Source of the DNA: Bisgaard Taxon 45
GTDB taxonomy: Bacteria; Pseudomonadota; Gammaproteobacteria; Enterobacterales; Pasteurellaceae
Assembly: GCA_030783905.1 (NCBI GenBank)
Contig: JAQAHH010000006.1
Coordinates: 372,001 to 436,000 of the forward strand
DNA length: 64,000 bases
Reading direction: 5' to 3'
In this document: positions 1 through 9,095 of the stretch, in pieces
Numbering within the stretch: the first letter of the stretch is position 1
How the letters are laid out: the number at the start of each line of letters is the position of its first letter
Notes under the pieces: generated by a model
The model's database searches: none
What the model saw: only the letters and a program-made list of their open reading frames with translations
What the model was told of the DNA's origin: nothing
Position numbers and translations under genes: made by a program

Positions 1-610
1 GCCCGGCATTAAAGCGCTCTTCAATATAGTGTTGTAACGTTTTGAGTGCCGTTTGGGTACGTTGCAGTAGCATTTGTTGCTTTTTGCTATGTAGTGCTTG
101 CAAGTAGTAATGGGCTATTTCACTCGCGACTAGCATTTGTGCACCATAAAATTGTTGCTGTGCACCCAATACTGCAGCTTGTGCAGCATCCGCCTCACTA
201 CTTTTTTGACCAAAAATATCCGGTTCCCATGCGACACGTATTCCGCCTAACACAGCACTTGGGGTAATATCCAGTTGTTCGATATCGAGATGTGATTTAC
301 CTGTATTGGCAAGGGCGGCAATGGTGGGAAAACGTGTGGATTGTGCGATTTTTGCAATTGCTTGTGCTTCCTGTATTTTACTTTTTGCAATCGCAATACT
401 GTGGTTTTGAGCTAGCCCTTGTTGGATTAAACGGCGGAGTTGTGGATCTTGCCAACTTTCCCACCAATTTTGGACGATTGACGTCCCTTTTGCTAACCCC
501 ACGTGTTGATAATTCTCGGGTAACGTGATCTTTGATTGTAACTCCACTGCGGTATGCTGGCATCCCAGTAACAGGCTACTGAGAAAAAAAGTCATCACGG
601 TTTTTTGCAT
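1..610 (-). CDS. RND/ABC efflux outer-membrane lipoprotein, NodT family (partial)
   Basis: The reading frame starts at 610 and is still open at the window edge, so about 203 N-terminal residues are visible. The N-terminus is a lipoprotein signal with lipobox LLLGC (Cys17). It is followed by NWWESWQDPQLRRLI and NHSIAIAKSKIQEAQA, which resemble the start of TolC/NodT-type outer-membrane factors (helical periplasmic barrel with an outer-membrane beta barrel). It is the last visible gene of a minus-strand run, 9 bases after the permease gene, so it probably supplies the outer-membrane exit duct for the ABC exporter encoded upstream. The family is clear; the substrate is unknown. Confidence 0.82.
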   Translation of the reverse strand, partial: MQKTVMTFFLSSLLLGCQHTAVELQSKITLPENYQHVGLAKGTSIVQNWWESWQDPQLRRLIQQGLAQNHSIAIAKSKIQEAQAIAKIAQSTRFPTIAALANTGKSHLDIEQLDITPSAVLGGIRVAWEPDIFGQKSSEADAAQAAVLGAQQQFYGAQMLVASEIAHYYLQALHSKKQQMLLQRTQTALKTLQHYIEERFNAG

Positions 611-619
611 AATATATCC

Positions 620-1744
620 TTAGCTTTGACGAGCAAGCATGTGTCTAAAACGAAAAATCGCCACTACAATAAAAAATGCCCCCATCAGCGTTATCATTAG
701 TACTTTCGGCCAAATCACCGCTAATCCCGCACCACGAAAGAGGATATCTTGACCAATTGAAATGAATTGCGTCAATGGGGAGAGTTGCATGAGATACTGA
801 ACCGCAATGGGCATATTTTCTAAAGGGGATAAACTGCCAGACAGAAGATAGAGCACCACATAAACAGGTATGCAGAGCAAGCTAAATTGAGGCATAGTGG
901 GGGCGCGAGTCGCCAAATAAATGCCCAGTCCTGCCATGGAGGACAGAAAAATGGCTTCAGTGGCGATGAATAAGCTCATTGAGCCATTGATGGGAACATC
1001 AATCAGTTTATGCACAACGAAATATAAGGATAAGAAGGCTGCGATAAGAATAATTAAGCCATTGGCGACAATTTTTGACATCACAATTTCACTGGCGCTA
1101 ACAGGCATCACTAATAAGTGTTCAATGGTACCGTGTTCTCGTTCACGAATCACCGCAGCACCAACTAAAATTAAAGTCAGTAAAGTCGAGTTACCGGTGA
1201 TTTGGGTGATCGGCATGTACCACTCGGTTTTTAAGTTCGGATTAAATAACACATTGATTTTAGGTTGAATGAGCAGATTATCTGCAAGTGTATTACCAAG
1301 GTATGCCATGAGTTGTTGCTGAATAATCTGGTGCAAATAGCCTGCACCAACAGCCGCTTGCGACATGGCAGTCGCATCGACTAATAATTGCAGTTCAGGT
1401 TGTTTATGTGCTAACACATCCGCGCTGAAATGAGGGGGAATGGTTAACACGAAGATGAATTCGCCACGATCCATGGCAGCATCAATGTCTGTGCGTTGGA
1501 TTTCTTTCACTGATTTAAATTGGGGTGGGAGCATGGCATCTTGAATACGATAAGAAAGTGGACTGCGATCCTCATTTAAGATTGCCACGGTCGCATTTTT
1601 CACCTCTGTGGTGATGCCTTTCGCAATGGAATAAATCGTGACGGTAAACATAATGATCACGAGTACCAACAAGGTGTAGTCACTAAAGAAACTACGTATT
1701 TCTTTACCGCATAAGAAATAAACATTTTTTAGCCAACGTCTCAT
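620..1744 (-). CDS. yhhJ: ABC-2 type transporter permease, YhhJ-like
   Basis: A 374-residue inner-membrane protein with one N-terminal membrane segment, a large periplasmic domain (about residues 45-175) and five or six C-terminal segments. This is the ABC-2 permease layout, and the length equals E. coli YhhJ. The cytoplasmic motif around residue 205 (REREHGTIEHLLVMPVS) is typical of ABC-2 permeases. The start is ATG with AGGAGA eight bases upstream. It begins one base after the end of the RbbA-like gene, so the two are surely co-transcribed and probably form one transport complex with the HlyD-type adaptor. The substrate cannot be read from the sequence. Confidence 0.85.
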   Translation of the reverse strand: MRRWLKNVYFLCGKEIRSFFSDYTLLVLVIIMFTVTIYSIAKGITTEVKNATVAILNEDRSPLSYRIQDAMLPPQFKSVKEIQRTDIDAAMDRGEFIFVLTIPPHFSADVLAHKQPELQLLVDATAMSQAAVGAGYLHQIIQQQLMAYLGNTLADNLLIQPKINVLFNPNLKTEWYMPITQITGNSTLLTLILVGAAVIREREHGTIEHLLVMPVSASEIVMSKIVANGLIILIAAFLSLYFVVHKLIDVPINGSMSLFIATEAIFLSSMAGLGIYLATRAPTMPQFSLLCIPVYVVLYLLSGSLSPLENMPIAVQYLMQLSPLTQFISIGQDILFRGAGLAVIWPKVLMITLMGAFFIVVAIFRFRHMLARQS

Positions 1745-1745
1745 G

Positions 1746-4472
1746 TTATTTCTCCTGTTTTTTCAAAAGTAGGCAAGTTAGCCCAAGATAAACCACAAAA
1801 AAGAGCAATAAAATCAGGTATAAAGAGAGAAAACTCTTTGCCCCCAAACCTTTAGTAAATGCCCCTAAGCTGATTAAATGATACCAACTGGTTGGAAAAA
1901 GTGCGCCCATCCAATAACCTAACCCTGTAATCGTTGAGCGAGGATAGAGTAGGCCGGAAAAATTGATGGTAGGAATAATACTGATGATTGCGGTGGCAAA
2001 AATCGCGGCAACCTGTGACTGTACAAAGGCTGATACTAATAAGCCAAAGGCGGTGGCGGCTAAGATTAAGCACAATGCGCCTAGTGTCATTGCCCAGAAT
2101 GAGCCTGTGATGTTTACCCCAATGATCCAAACGGTCATCGTGACCAATAACAAATAACTGGCTAAGGCTAGCAGGACATAGGGCAGTTGTTTGCCTAGCA
2201 CATACTGTAAAACACTTGCGGGCGATCCATAGAGATTGGTGATGGATCCCATTTCTTTTTCGCGTACTACGGCAAGAGCGGTCATCATTGACGGAATCAG
2301 CATCAACGTGACCATAATGAGCCCTGGCGAAATGGCGTTAACACTACGGAAGGTTTGGTTATACATAAAACGGACTTCGATCTTCGCAAGCGGTGGGAGA
2401 TCAAAACCTTGTTGTTGATAATGTTGTTTTTGGTATTGAATTAATATTTGTTGTATGTAAGAAACGATATTTTCCCCAGTGAATGGCATTGACCCATCAA
2501 TGTAAAAGGCTACCTCGGGTTGACGTTGTTGCACTAAATCTCGCCCAAAATGATGGGGAATTTCGATGACTAAACGTGCTTGCCCCATTTTTAAAGTCGT
2601 TGTTAAATCGGATCGCGCGTTGAGGGGTTCAATTGCGGTAAAGTAGGCGGACTGATTGAACGCGTCAATAAATTGGCGACTTTCTGCACTTTGATCTTGA
2701 TCGAGTACAGCCAGTTTCAGCGTATTCGTATCAAAAGAGAGCCCCCAACTGCCTGAAAAGAGTAAAAGGATTGGTCCCAATATGATGAAAATTAAGCGGA
2801 TATGATCGCGTAAGATCTCTTTTCCCTCACGTCGTGCAAAGGTTAAAATAGGACTCATCCAGTGCCAGAGTGGGCTACTCTTTTCTTGATGGTTTGCGAC
2901 AGGTGCTACATTATGCGTGATGTCAAGGGAAGTCGGTTGGCTATCAGGTTCGGCAGAATCCGCGAGGAACGCGATAAATGCCTCTTCTAAATTATCGGTT
3001 TGGCGTTGTTGGCAAAGTGCTTCAGGCGTACCGACTGCGAGTACTTTGCCACGATGCATTAATGAAATACGGTCGCAACGAAGCGCTTCATTCATAAAGT
3101 GGGTAGAAACAAAAATTGTGATTTTTTCTTCTCTTGAGAGTTGAATTAGATATTGCCAAAACATATCCCGTGCGGCAGGGTCAACACCTGAAGTGGGTTC
3201 ATCTAAAATTAAGACCTTAGGGTGGTGTAAACAAGCCGCGGCGAGCTGTAAGCGCTGACGAATCCCGAGCGATAAATCACGTGGTAATTTTTCCGCCACG
3301 TCAATTAATTGAAATTGATGTAGGGCGTGCAAGACTGCTTGCTGGCCTTTTTCCTCCTCAAGATCATAGAGTTTGGCATGCAAAATTAAGTTTTGGCGAA
3401 TGGTCAGTTCTTCATACAGAGAAAAGGCTTGTGACATATAGCCTACTTGTTGGCGCGTTTCCATTTTCCCTGAATCAATGGGTTCTCCTAACAAGGTTGC
3501 TGTGCCTTCTGTTGCATCAAGCAAGCCGGTTAGCATTTTCATCGTCGTACTTTTGCCACAACCATTTGAGCCTAAGAAACCGAAAATCTCACCTTGTGGA
3601 ATTTGGAAACTAACTTTGTCAACTGCGGTAAAGTCACCAAACTTTTTGGTGAGTCCTTCTGCTTCAATGGCAAAAGGAAGAGTGGGATCAGGCCTGAAAG
3701 GTGGTATTTGCTCTGCATGCCACTGGGTTTGTTTCGTTTCGGGTAATAATTTAATGTAAGCTTGTTCGAGGTTATCCGATGACGTGGTGTGTAAGACGCG
3801 TTGTGTGGGGGCGCAGATCAGAACTTTACCGTCGTCCATTGCAATTAAATGCTCAAATTGTGCAGCTTCTTCAATATAAGCGGTGGCCACGATGACCGTC
3901 ATGCCGGGGTTTTCCGCACGAAGTGCATTGACTAAGATCCAAAATTGTTGGCGTGAAAGTGGATCGACCCCCGTTGTGGGTTCATCTAAAATTAACAAAT
4001 CTGGGTTATGTATTAAGGCACAACATAAACTCAGTTTCTGTTTCATGCCACCAGACAGATTACCTGCGACCCGTTTTTGAAAAGGGGTCAGCCCAGTGGC
4101 GAGTAATAAGCGTTGGATGCGTTGTTGACGTTGTATACGACTGAGTCCAAATAAGTTGGCGTGAAATTCGATATTTTCATAGACCGAAAGAGTGGGATAA
4201 AGATTACGTCCAAGTCCTTGTGGCATAAATGCAATGCGTTTGAGTAAACACTCGCGTTCATTTTTTTTGTCTGGATTCAGACCGAATACCGTGATTTGTC
4301 CTTGTTGTAGGATTTTGACACCCGCAAGCAAAGAAAGTAAGGTGGATTTGCCTACCCCATCTGGTCCAATTAAGCCGACCGTACTCCCTGCGGGAAGGGA
4401 GAGGGATACCTGATCAAGTGCGGTTGTTTTTTGGTAAGTATGGGTTACATTCACCAAACGGATTGCGTTCAT
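1746..4472 (-). CDS. rbbA: RbbA/YhiH-like ABC transporter: two ATPase domains fused to ABC-2 permease
   Basis: A 908-residue fusion. The first ATPase domain has Walker A GPDGVGKST (residues 36-44), signature LSGGMKQKL and Walker B LILDEPTTGVDP. The second has Walker A GSNGCGKST (about residue 300), signature LSLGIRQRL and LILDEPTSGVDP. The C-terminal third (about 545-908) is an ABC-2 permease with a periplasmic loop. The E. coli orthologue was named ribosome-associated ATPase RbbA, but the fused permease and the neighbours here argue for an exporter. GGAGGAGGG precedes the ATG. It lies 14 bases after the HlyD-like gene in the same run. Substrate unknown. Confidence 0.88.
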   Translation of the reverse strand: MNAIRLVNVTHTYQKTTALDQVSLSLPAGSTVGLIGPDGVGKSTLLSLLAGVKILQQGQITVFGLNPDKKNERECLLKRIAFMPQGLGRNLYPTLSVYENIEFHANLFGLSRIQRQQRIQRLLLATGLTPFQKRVAGNLSGGMKQKLSLCCALIHNPDLLILDEPTTGVDPLSRQQFWILVNALRAENPGMTVIVATAYIEEAAQFEHLIAMDDGKVLICAPTQRVLHTTSSDNLEQAYIKLLPETKQTQWHAEQIPPFRPDPTLPFAIEAEGLTKKFGDFTAVDKVSFQIPQGEIFGFLGSNGCGKSTTMKMLTGLLDATEGTATLLGEPIDSGKMETRQQVGYMSQAFSLYEELTIRQNLILHAKLYDLEEEKGQQAVLHALHQFQLIDVAEKLPRDLSLGIRQRLQLAAACLHHPKVLILDEPTSGVDPAARDMFWQYLIQLSREEKITIFVSTHFMNEALRCDRISLMHRGKVLAVGTPEALCQQRQTDNLEEAFIAFLADSAEPDSQPTSLDITHNVAPVANHQEKSSPLWHWMSPILTFARREGKEILRDHIRLIFIILGPILLLFSGSWGLSFDTNTLKLAVLDQDQSAESRQFIDAFNQSAYFTAIEPLNARSDLTTTLKMGQARLVIEIPHHFGRDLVQQRQPEVAFYIDGSMPFTGENIVSYIQQILIQYQKQHYQQQGFDLPPLAKIEVRFMYNQTFRSVNAISPGLIMVTLMLIPSMMTALAVVREKEMGSITNLYGSPASVLQYVLGKQLPYVLLALASYLLLVTMTVWIIGVNITGSFWAMTLGALCLILAATAFGLLVSAFVQSQVAAIFATAIISIIPTINFSGLLYPRSTITGLGYWMGALFPTSWYHLISLGAFTKGLGAKSFLSLYLILLLFFVVYLGLTCLLLKKQEK

Positions 4473-4486
4473 CCCTCCTCCTCATC

Positions 4487-5452
4487 TTAGTTTGGTAGGT
4501 GAAGTTGTAACTCAGCCGGCCATTCTGTTGATGGAGAGAGTCGGATATAGCCCTTTCCTGTCATACCACCTTTAAGATAATTCGCATATTTTTGTGCAAT
4601 TTCTGAAGGGATTTGTAATTTGACTTTAAACATCAGTTTTTCCCGTTCTGTTGTGGTTTCAACAAATTTAGGCGTGAATTGGGCATCACTTGCTACATAG
4701 CTTATGGTAGCTGGAAAGACCGCCTCTAAGCCATCGAAAACGAGACGTGCTTCGCTATGTAATGGGATTTGATTCACGATAGGTGCGGGAAAAAACAGCG
4801 ACATAGAGGCGTCATTGAGATCCAGTAAGCTGATTGTTTTTTGCCCTGCGGCAATCACATTGCCGGGCTCAACCAGTTTATAAACAACACGCCCAGCTTG
4901 CGGAGCTTTAATTTGTAAATCTGTTAAAATGGACTGCGCTTGTTGTAATTGTGCCTCTGCTTGTGCGACAGTACTTTGTGCTTCTTGCACCGCCATGTCT
5001 AATGCCTCTAAATTGGCTGTAGCGGCATCACGTAAAGCGAGACGTTTTTCGAATTCGGTAATGGAAATTAACTGATTTTGTCGCAATTTCTGTGCGTTAT
5101 TGACATCTAATTGCGCTGTGTTGACTTGCTGTTGTTGTGCCTTGAATTGGGCTTGTATTCGTTTGACTGCTTGTCGTGCTTGCTGTTTCCGAGCTACTGC
5201 GGTATCAACTTGGGCTTTAATGGTGTCAGAGGTGAGCGTGACAAGCAGCTGGTCTTGATTGACATAATCGCCCTCTTTAACCCAAACCTGCTCGATTCGC
5301 CCGGCATATAAACTGGCGATATCCAAGCGTAAGAATTCCAAACGACCATTTGAAGACACGATATCTGTCGGTGAGTTGTTATGCTGATAATGTTGCCAAT
5401 ATACACCACATCCGATAACAATAAACAACGCAATAAAGAACCCTTTTTTCAT
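4487..5452 (-). CDS. yhiI: HlyD-family membrane fusion protein (YhiI-like)
   Basis: A 321-residue periplasmic adaptor. It has an N-terminal anchor (GFFIALFIVIGCGVYW), a first biotinyl-lipoyl half with GRIEQVWVKEGDYVNQDQLL, a long Gln/Ala-rich coiled-coil hairpin (about residues 75-180), and a second lipoyl half with IKAPQAGRVVYKLVEPGNVI followed by a beta-barrel domain. The frame extends 18 codons further upstream, but AAGGGG sits eight bases before the chosen ATG and the anchor starts there. It is the first gene of the exporter operon and should bridge the inner-membrane ABC proteins and the NodT-type outer-membrane factor. Confidence 0.87.
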   Translation of the reverse strand: MKKGFFIALFIVIGCGVYWQHYQHNNSPTDIVSSNGRLEFLRLDIASLYAGRIEQVWVKEGDYVNQDQLLVTLTSDTIKAQVDTAVARKQQARQAVKRIQAQFKAQQQQVNTAQLDVNNAQKLRQNQLISITEFEKRLALRDAATANLEALDMAVQEAQSTVAQAEAQLQQAQSILTDLQIKAPQAGRVVYKLVEPGNVIAAGQKTISLLDLNDASMSLFFPAPIVNQIPLHSEARLVFDGLEAVFPATISYVASDAQFTPKFVETTTEREKLMFKVKLQIPSEIAQKYANYLKGGMTGKGYIRLSPSTEWPAELQLHLPN

Positions 5453-5494
5453 TACGATCCCCTTATGAAATGAAAGATATGTAATGTGAATAAG

Positions 5495-5523
5495 ATTGTA
5501 GCACAAATCGGACCAGATGTGAA
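5495..5523 (-). promoter_or_regulatory. Putative sigma-70 promoter of the exporter operon
   Basis: Read on the minus strand, TTCACA (5523-5518) is separated by 17 bases from TACAAT (5500-5495). Each box matches consensus at five of six bases, and the start codon lies about 40 bases downstream. No operator was recognised. Prediction only. Confidence 0.5.
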
Positions 5524-5551
5524 AAAATTGCTAGAAATTGACCGCTCTTTA

Positions 5552-5560
5552 TGGTATAAA
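5552..5560 (+). promoter_or_regulatory. Putative extended -10 promoter of rpsB-tsf
   Basis: TGGTATAAA is an extended -10 element (TGnTATAAA). It is followed by the GC-rich discriminator GCACCCC, which is typical of growth-rate-controlled ribosomal promoters. No good -35 box lies at the right distance. Transcription from about 5567 would give a leader of roughly 145 bases, similar in length to the E. coli rpsB leader. Confidence 0.5.
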
Positions 5561-5566
5561 GCACCC

Positions 5567-5711
5567 CGTTATTTTGACTTTTGAAAAATAACATTCACAT
5601 TTAATTTTTAACTTAGACATCACACACATATCGTGAGGGTAAATCGGGGTGCCAAACGGTCGATTTGCTTGGTATGTGGAGGCTAAACCCCAATTAAAAG
5701 GAAATATTATT
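5567..5711 (+). promoter_or_regulatory. rpsB 5' leader, probable S2 autoregulatory element
   Basis: The leader holds a hairpin pairing AAATCG (5641-5646) with CGATTT (5661-5666), and then a conserved stretch, GGTATGTGGAGGCTAAACCCC (5671 onward). From memory this is nearly the same as the region just before E. coli rpsB. In gammaproteobacteria the rpsB leader is a known target for repression of rpsB-tsf by protein S2. The similarity is seen in the sequence; the function is inferred from family knowledge. Confidence 0.6.
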
Positions 5712-6434
5712 ATGGCACAAGTTTCAATGCGCGATATGCTACAAGCTGGCGTTCACTTCGGTCACCAAACTCGTTACTGGAATCCAAAAATGAAACCATT
5801 CATCTATGGTCCACGCAACGGTGTTCACATCATTAACTTAGAAAAAACGGTTCCTATGTTCAATGACGCCTTAGTGGAATTAACACGTATTGCGGGTAAC
5901 AACGGTAAAATTTTATTCGTTGGGACAAAACGTGCAGCTACTGAAGCAGTAAAAGCAGCAGCATTAGACTGTCAACAATATTATGTTAATCACCGTTGGT
6001 TAGGTGGTATGTTGACTAACTGGAAAACAGTTCGTCAATCAATTAGACGTTTAAAAGATTTAGAAACTCAATCTCAAGATGGTACGTTCGATAAATTAAC
6101 GAAAAAAGAAGCGTTAATGCGTACTCGTGAGATGGAGAAACTTGAATTAAGTCTTGGTGGTATCAAAGAGATGGGCGGTTTACCAGATGCGTTATTCGTT
6201 ATCGGTGCAGACCACGAGCACATCGCAGTGAAAGAAGCAAATAACCTAGGTATTCCTGTATTTGCAATCGTTGATACTAACTCAGATCCAGATGGTGTTG
6301 ATTTCGTTATCCCAGGTAACGATGATGCAGCACGTGCAATCCAATTATATCTTTCAGCTGCAGCTGCTGCCGTTAAAGAAGGTCGCAACCAAGAAGCTGT
6401 CACTGAAGAGAACTTTGTAGCAGAAGCTGAGTAA
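5712..6434 (+). CDS. rpsB: 30S ribosomal protein S2
   Basis: A 240-residue protein (241 in E. coli) beginning [20 protein letters not shown], with the S2 signatures [25 protein letters not shown] and [12 protein letters not shown]. The frame is open 21 codons further upstream from a GTG inside the leader, but AAAAGGA is placed correctly for the ATG at 5712. S2 binds the 30S subunit late in assembly and helps recruit S1. It shares a transcript with tsf, as in most bacteria, with a terminator-like hairpin between them that probably lowers tsf read-through. Confidence 0.98.
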   Translation: MAQVSMRDMLQAGVHFGHQTRYWNPKMKPFIYGPRNGVHIINLEKTVPMFNDALVELTRIAGNNGKILFVGTKRAATEAVKAAALDCQQYYVNHRWLGGMLTNWKTVRQSIRRLKDLETQSQDGTFDKLTKKEALMRTREMEKLELSLGGIKEMGGLPDALFVIGADHEHIAVKEANNLGIPVFAIVDTNSDPDGVDFVIPGNDDAARAIQLYLSAAAAAVKEGRNQEAVTEENFVAEAE

Positions 6435-6487
6435 TTCAGGTAGATAAGGCGAAAGCCCTTATTATTAATCACAACGATTAATTGGTT

Positions 6488-6520
6488 AGCAGGGGGCTGA
6501 ATTAAGTTCCCTGCTTTTTT
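6488..6520 (+). terminator. Terminator/attenuator hairpin between rpsB and tsf
   Basis: AGCAGGG (6488-6494) pairs with CCCTGCT (6509-6515), followed by six T. It looks like a rho-independent terminator. Because tsf follows with no obvious promoter of its own, it probably acts as a partial attenuator. Confidence 0.7.
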
Positions 6521-6526
6521 ATATGA

Positions 6527-6535
6527 AAGTGCGGT
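6527..6535 (+). repeat. DNA uptake signal sequence (USS)
   Basis: An exact AAGTGCGGT followed by an A/T-rich tail, as in Pasteurellaceae uptake sequences. It sits between the rpsB-tsf hairpin and tsf, one of the few intergenic copies that is not part of a dyad. Confidence 0.9.
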
Positions 6536-6575
6536 TAAAAAATTGCACAAAATCAAGCGGACAGAGGATTAAAAA

Positions 6576-7424
6576 ATGGCTGAAATCACAGCATCATTAG
6601 TAAAAGAACTTCGTGAGCGTACTGGCGCAGGTATGATGGAATGTAAAAAAGCGTTAGTTGAAGCAAATGGTGATATCGAATTAGCGATCGATAACATGCG
6701 TAAATCAGGTCAAGCAAAAGCGGCGAAGAAAGCCGGTCGTGTTGCAGCAGAAGGGGTGATCCTTGCACGTATTGGCGCAGGTTTCGGGGTATTAGTGGAA
6801 ATGAACTGTGAAACTGACTTCGTAGCAAAAGATGCAGGTTTCTTAGGCTTAGCAAACGAAGTGGCTGACTATGCATTAGCCAATAAAGGCGTGAGCATCG
6901 AAGCGCTTCAAGCACAATTTGAAGAAAAACGTGCAACACTTGTGGCTAAAATCGGTGAAAACATGAACATCCGTCGTGTACAATTCTTAGATGGCGATGT
7001 GGTCGGTTCATACTTACACGGTGCGAAAATTGGTGTATTAGTGGCGGGTAAAAATGCGGATGACGAGTTATTGAAAAAAATCGCCATGCACGTTGCAGCA
7101 AGCCGTCCAGAGTATGTTAACCCATCAGATGTGCCAGCTAACGTTGTGGATCACGAGCGTCAAATCCAAGTTGATATCGCAATGCAATCAGGTAAACCAC
7201 GTGAAATCGCAGAAAAAATGGTTGAAGGTCGTATGAAGAAATTCACTGGTGAAGTATCATTAACTGGTCAACCGTTTGTGATGGATCCATCTAAATCAGT
7301 CGGCGAATTCTTAAAAGAAAACGGTGCGGATGTGACTAACTTCGTTCGTTTCGAAGTGGGTGAAGGTATCGAAAAAGTTGAATCTGATTTTGCAGCAGAA
7401 GTTGCAGCGATGCAAAAAATCTAA
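6576..7424 (+). CDS. tsf: Elongation factor Ts
   Basis: A 282-residue protein (283 in E. coli). The N-terminal UBA-like domain contains [20 protein letters not shown], and the EF-Tu-contacting core contains [15 protein letters not shown] (the TDFV nucleotide-exchange motif). EF-Ts releases GDP from EF-Tu in the cytoplasm. AGAGGA precedes the ATG. It lies 141 bases after rpsB. Confidence 0.98.
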   Translation: MAEITASLVKELRERTGAGMMECKKALVEANGDIELAIDNMRKSGQAKAAKKAGRVAAEGVILARIGAGFGVLVEMNCETDFVAKDAGFLGLANEVADYALANKGVSIEALQAQFEEKRATLVAKIGENMNIRRVQFLDGDVVGSYLHGAKIGVLVAGKNADDELLKKIAMHVAASRPEYVNPSDVPANVVDHERQIQVDIAMQSGKPREIAEKMVEGRMKKFTGEVSLTGQPFVMDPSKSVGEFLKENGADVTNFVRFEVGEGIEKVESDFAAEVAAMQKI

Positions 7425-7436
7425 TTTCTAAAAAAT

Positions 7437-7458
7437 AGGCGAGGTAACTCGCCTTTTC
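7437..7458 (+). terminator. Terminator after tsf
   Basis: AGGCGAG (7437-7443) pairs with CTCGCCT (7448-7454) across a four-base loop, followed by a short T-rich run. It separates rpsB-tsf from pyrH. Confidence 0.75.
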
Positions 7459-7568
7459 CTTATATAGAGAGAGATGAATTGTTGCACTCGCCTCTCTTTG
7501 CATAGGTGATATCAGAGTGCATCAGAAGAAAAGATAATTTGTTGCTTACAGAATAAAAGAGGTACAAA

Positions 7569-8297
7569 ATGAGCCAACCAATTTATAAACGAATTTTATT
7601 AAAACTGAGCGGTGAAGCATTACAAGGTGAAGAAGGCTTCGGTATTGACCCTTCTATTTTAGATAGAATGGCGATAGAAATTAAAGAATTAGTTGCAATG
7701 GGTGTCGAAGTTGGTGTTGTACTGGGTGGTGGCAACTTATTCCGTGGAGCCAAATTAGCAAAAGCAGGGATGAACCGAGTAGTAGGCGATCATATGGGGA
7801 TGTTGGCAACCGTAATGAATGGTTTAGCCATGCGTGATGCCTTACATCGTGCTGATGTGAATGCCAAACTGATGTCAGCTTTTCAATTAAATGGTATTTG
7901 CGATACCTATAACTGGTCTGAAGCAATTAAAATGTTACGTGAAAAACGCGTCGTGATTTTTTCAGGCGGTACAGGCAGTCCATTTTTCACTACAGACTCA
8001 GCCGCCTGTTTACGTGGCATTGAAATTGAAGCCGATGTCGTGTTAAAGGCGACGAAAGTGGATGGCGTATATAACTGTGATCCCGCGAAAAATGCGGATG
8101 CGGTATTGTATCATCAGCTGAATTATGCGGATGTGATTGAGCAAGAATTACAGGTCATGGATTTAGCTGCCTTTACCTTAGCACGTGATCATCACATGCC
8201 TATTCGTGTCTTTAATATGGGTAAGGCTGGCGCATTACGCCGAGTACTGTTAGGTGAGGTTGAAGGGACATTAATTTGTGAGCAAAAGTTGTCGTGA
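7569..8297 (+). CDS. pyrH: Uridylate kinase (UMP kinase)
   Basis: A 242-residue protein of the bacterial hexameric UMP kinase family, in the amino-acid kinase fold. Visible motifs are KLSGEAL near residue 12, [12 protein letters not shown] (phosphate binding) and [13 protein letters not shown]. It phosphorylates UMP to UDP with ATP, feeding RNA, DNA and UDP-sugar synthesis. AAAGAGGT lies upstream of the ATG. It sits between tsf and frr as in E. coli, and the 144-base gap with a terminator suggests its own promoter, which I could not define with confidence. Confidence 0.98.
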   Translation: MSQPIYKRILLKLSGEALQGEEGFGIDPSILDRMAIEIKELVAMGVEVGVVLGGGNLFRGAKLAKAGMNRVVGDHMGMLATVMNGLAMRDALHRADVNAKLMSAFQLNGICDTYNWSEAIKMLREKRVVIFSGGTGSPFFTTDSAACLRGIEIEADVVLKATKVDGVYNCDPAKNADAVLYHQLNYADVIEQELQVMDLAAFTLARDHHMPIRVFNMGKAGALRRVLLGEVEGTLICEQKLS

Positions 8298-8372
8298 TTT
8301 TTCACCAGAATTAGATTAAACTTACCAACAGCCGATTAATGAAGACTTATTGACTATAAAGAAGGAATTCTT

Positions 8373-8930
8373 GTGATTAATGAAATTAAAAAAGATACGC
8401 AGTTGCGTATGGAAAAAAGCTTAGAAACCTTTAAAAATCACATTGCAAAGGTGCGTACAGGACGAGCTCAGCCTAGTTTACTTGATGGCATTCAAGTCGA
8501 ATATTATGGTTCACCGACACCATTACGTCAGTTAGCTAACGTGGTCGCAGAAGATGCACGTACATTGGCGGTGACTGTGTTTGATCGTAGCTTAATTAGT
8601 GCGGTAGAAAAAGCAATTTTGACCTCTGACTTAGGCTTAAATCCTTCCTCTGCAGGCACCACGATCCGTGTACCTTTACCACCGTTAACGGAAGAACGCC
8701 GTCGTGATTTGATTAAAATTGTGAAAGGTGAAGCGGAGCAAGGCAAAATCGCAGTACGTAATGTGCGTCGCGATGCGAATGATCAAATTAAAGCCTTGTT
8801 AAAAGACAAAGAAATTAGCGAAGACGAAGAACGTAAAGCACAAGACGAAATCCAGAAAATTACCGATACATTCGTGAAAAAAGTGGATGAAGTGTTGGCT
8901 GATAAAGAGAAAGAATTGCTCGAGTTCTAA
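8373..8930 (+). CDS. frr: Ribosome recycling factor
   Basis: A 185-residue protein, the same length as E. coli RRF, with [28 protein letters not shown] and [15 protein letters not shown]. With EF-G it splits the post-termination ribosome. The start is GTG with GAAGGA upstream. From memory E. coli frr also starts with GTG, which may limit its translation. It follows pyrH by 75 bases. Confidence 0.98.
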   Translation: MINEIKKDTQLRMEKSLETFKNHIAKVRTGRAQPSLLDGIQVEYYGSPTPLRQLANVVAEDARTLAVTVFDRSLISAVEKAILTSDLGLNPSSAGTTIRVPLPPLTEERRRDLIKIVKGEAEQGKIAVRNVRRDANDQIKALLKDKEISEDEERKAQDEIQKITDTFVKKVDEVLADKEKELLEF

Positions 8931-9095
8931 TTCAAGTGCACCGCTTTATCAACTGATGTATCAAATATACAATTGAGCAGTTTATCTCGTCTTCGTATCG
9001 ATTGACAGATTAAGAGGATGCTTTATTGAGGATATAAAACGGTTTATTTCAAGTGTGAAGTAAATCGTTTTTTATTAATAAGTGTTAGTTATTTT

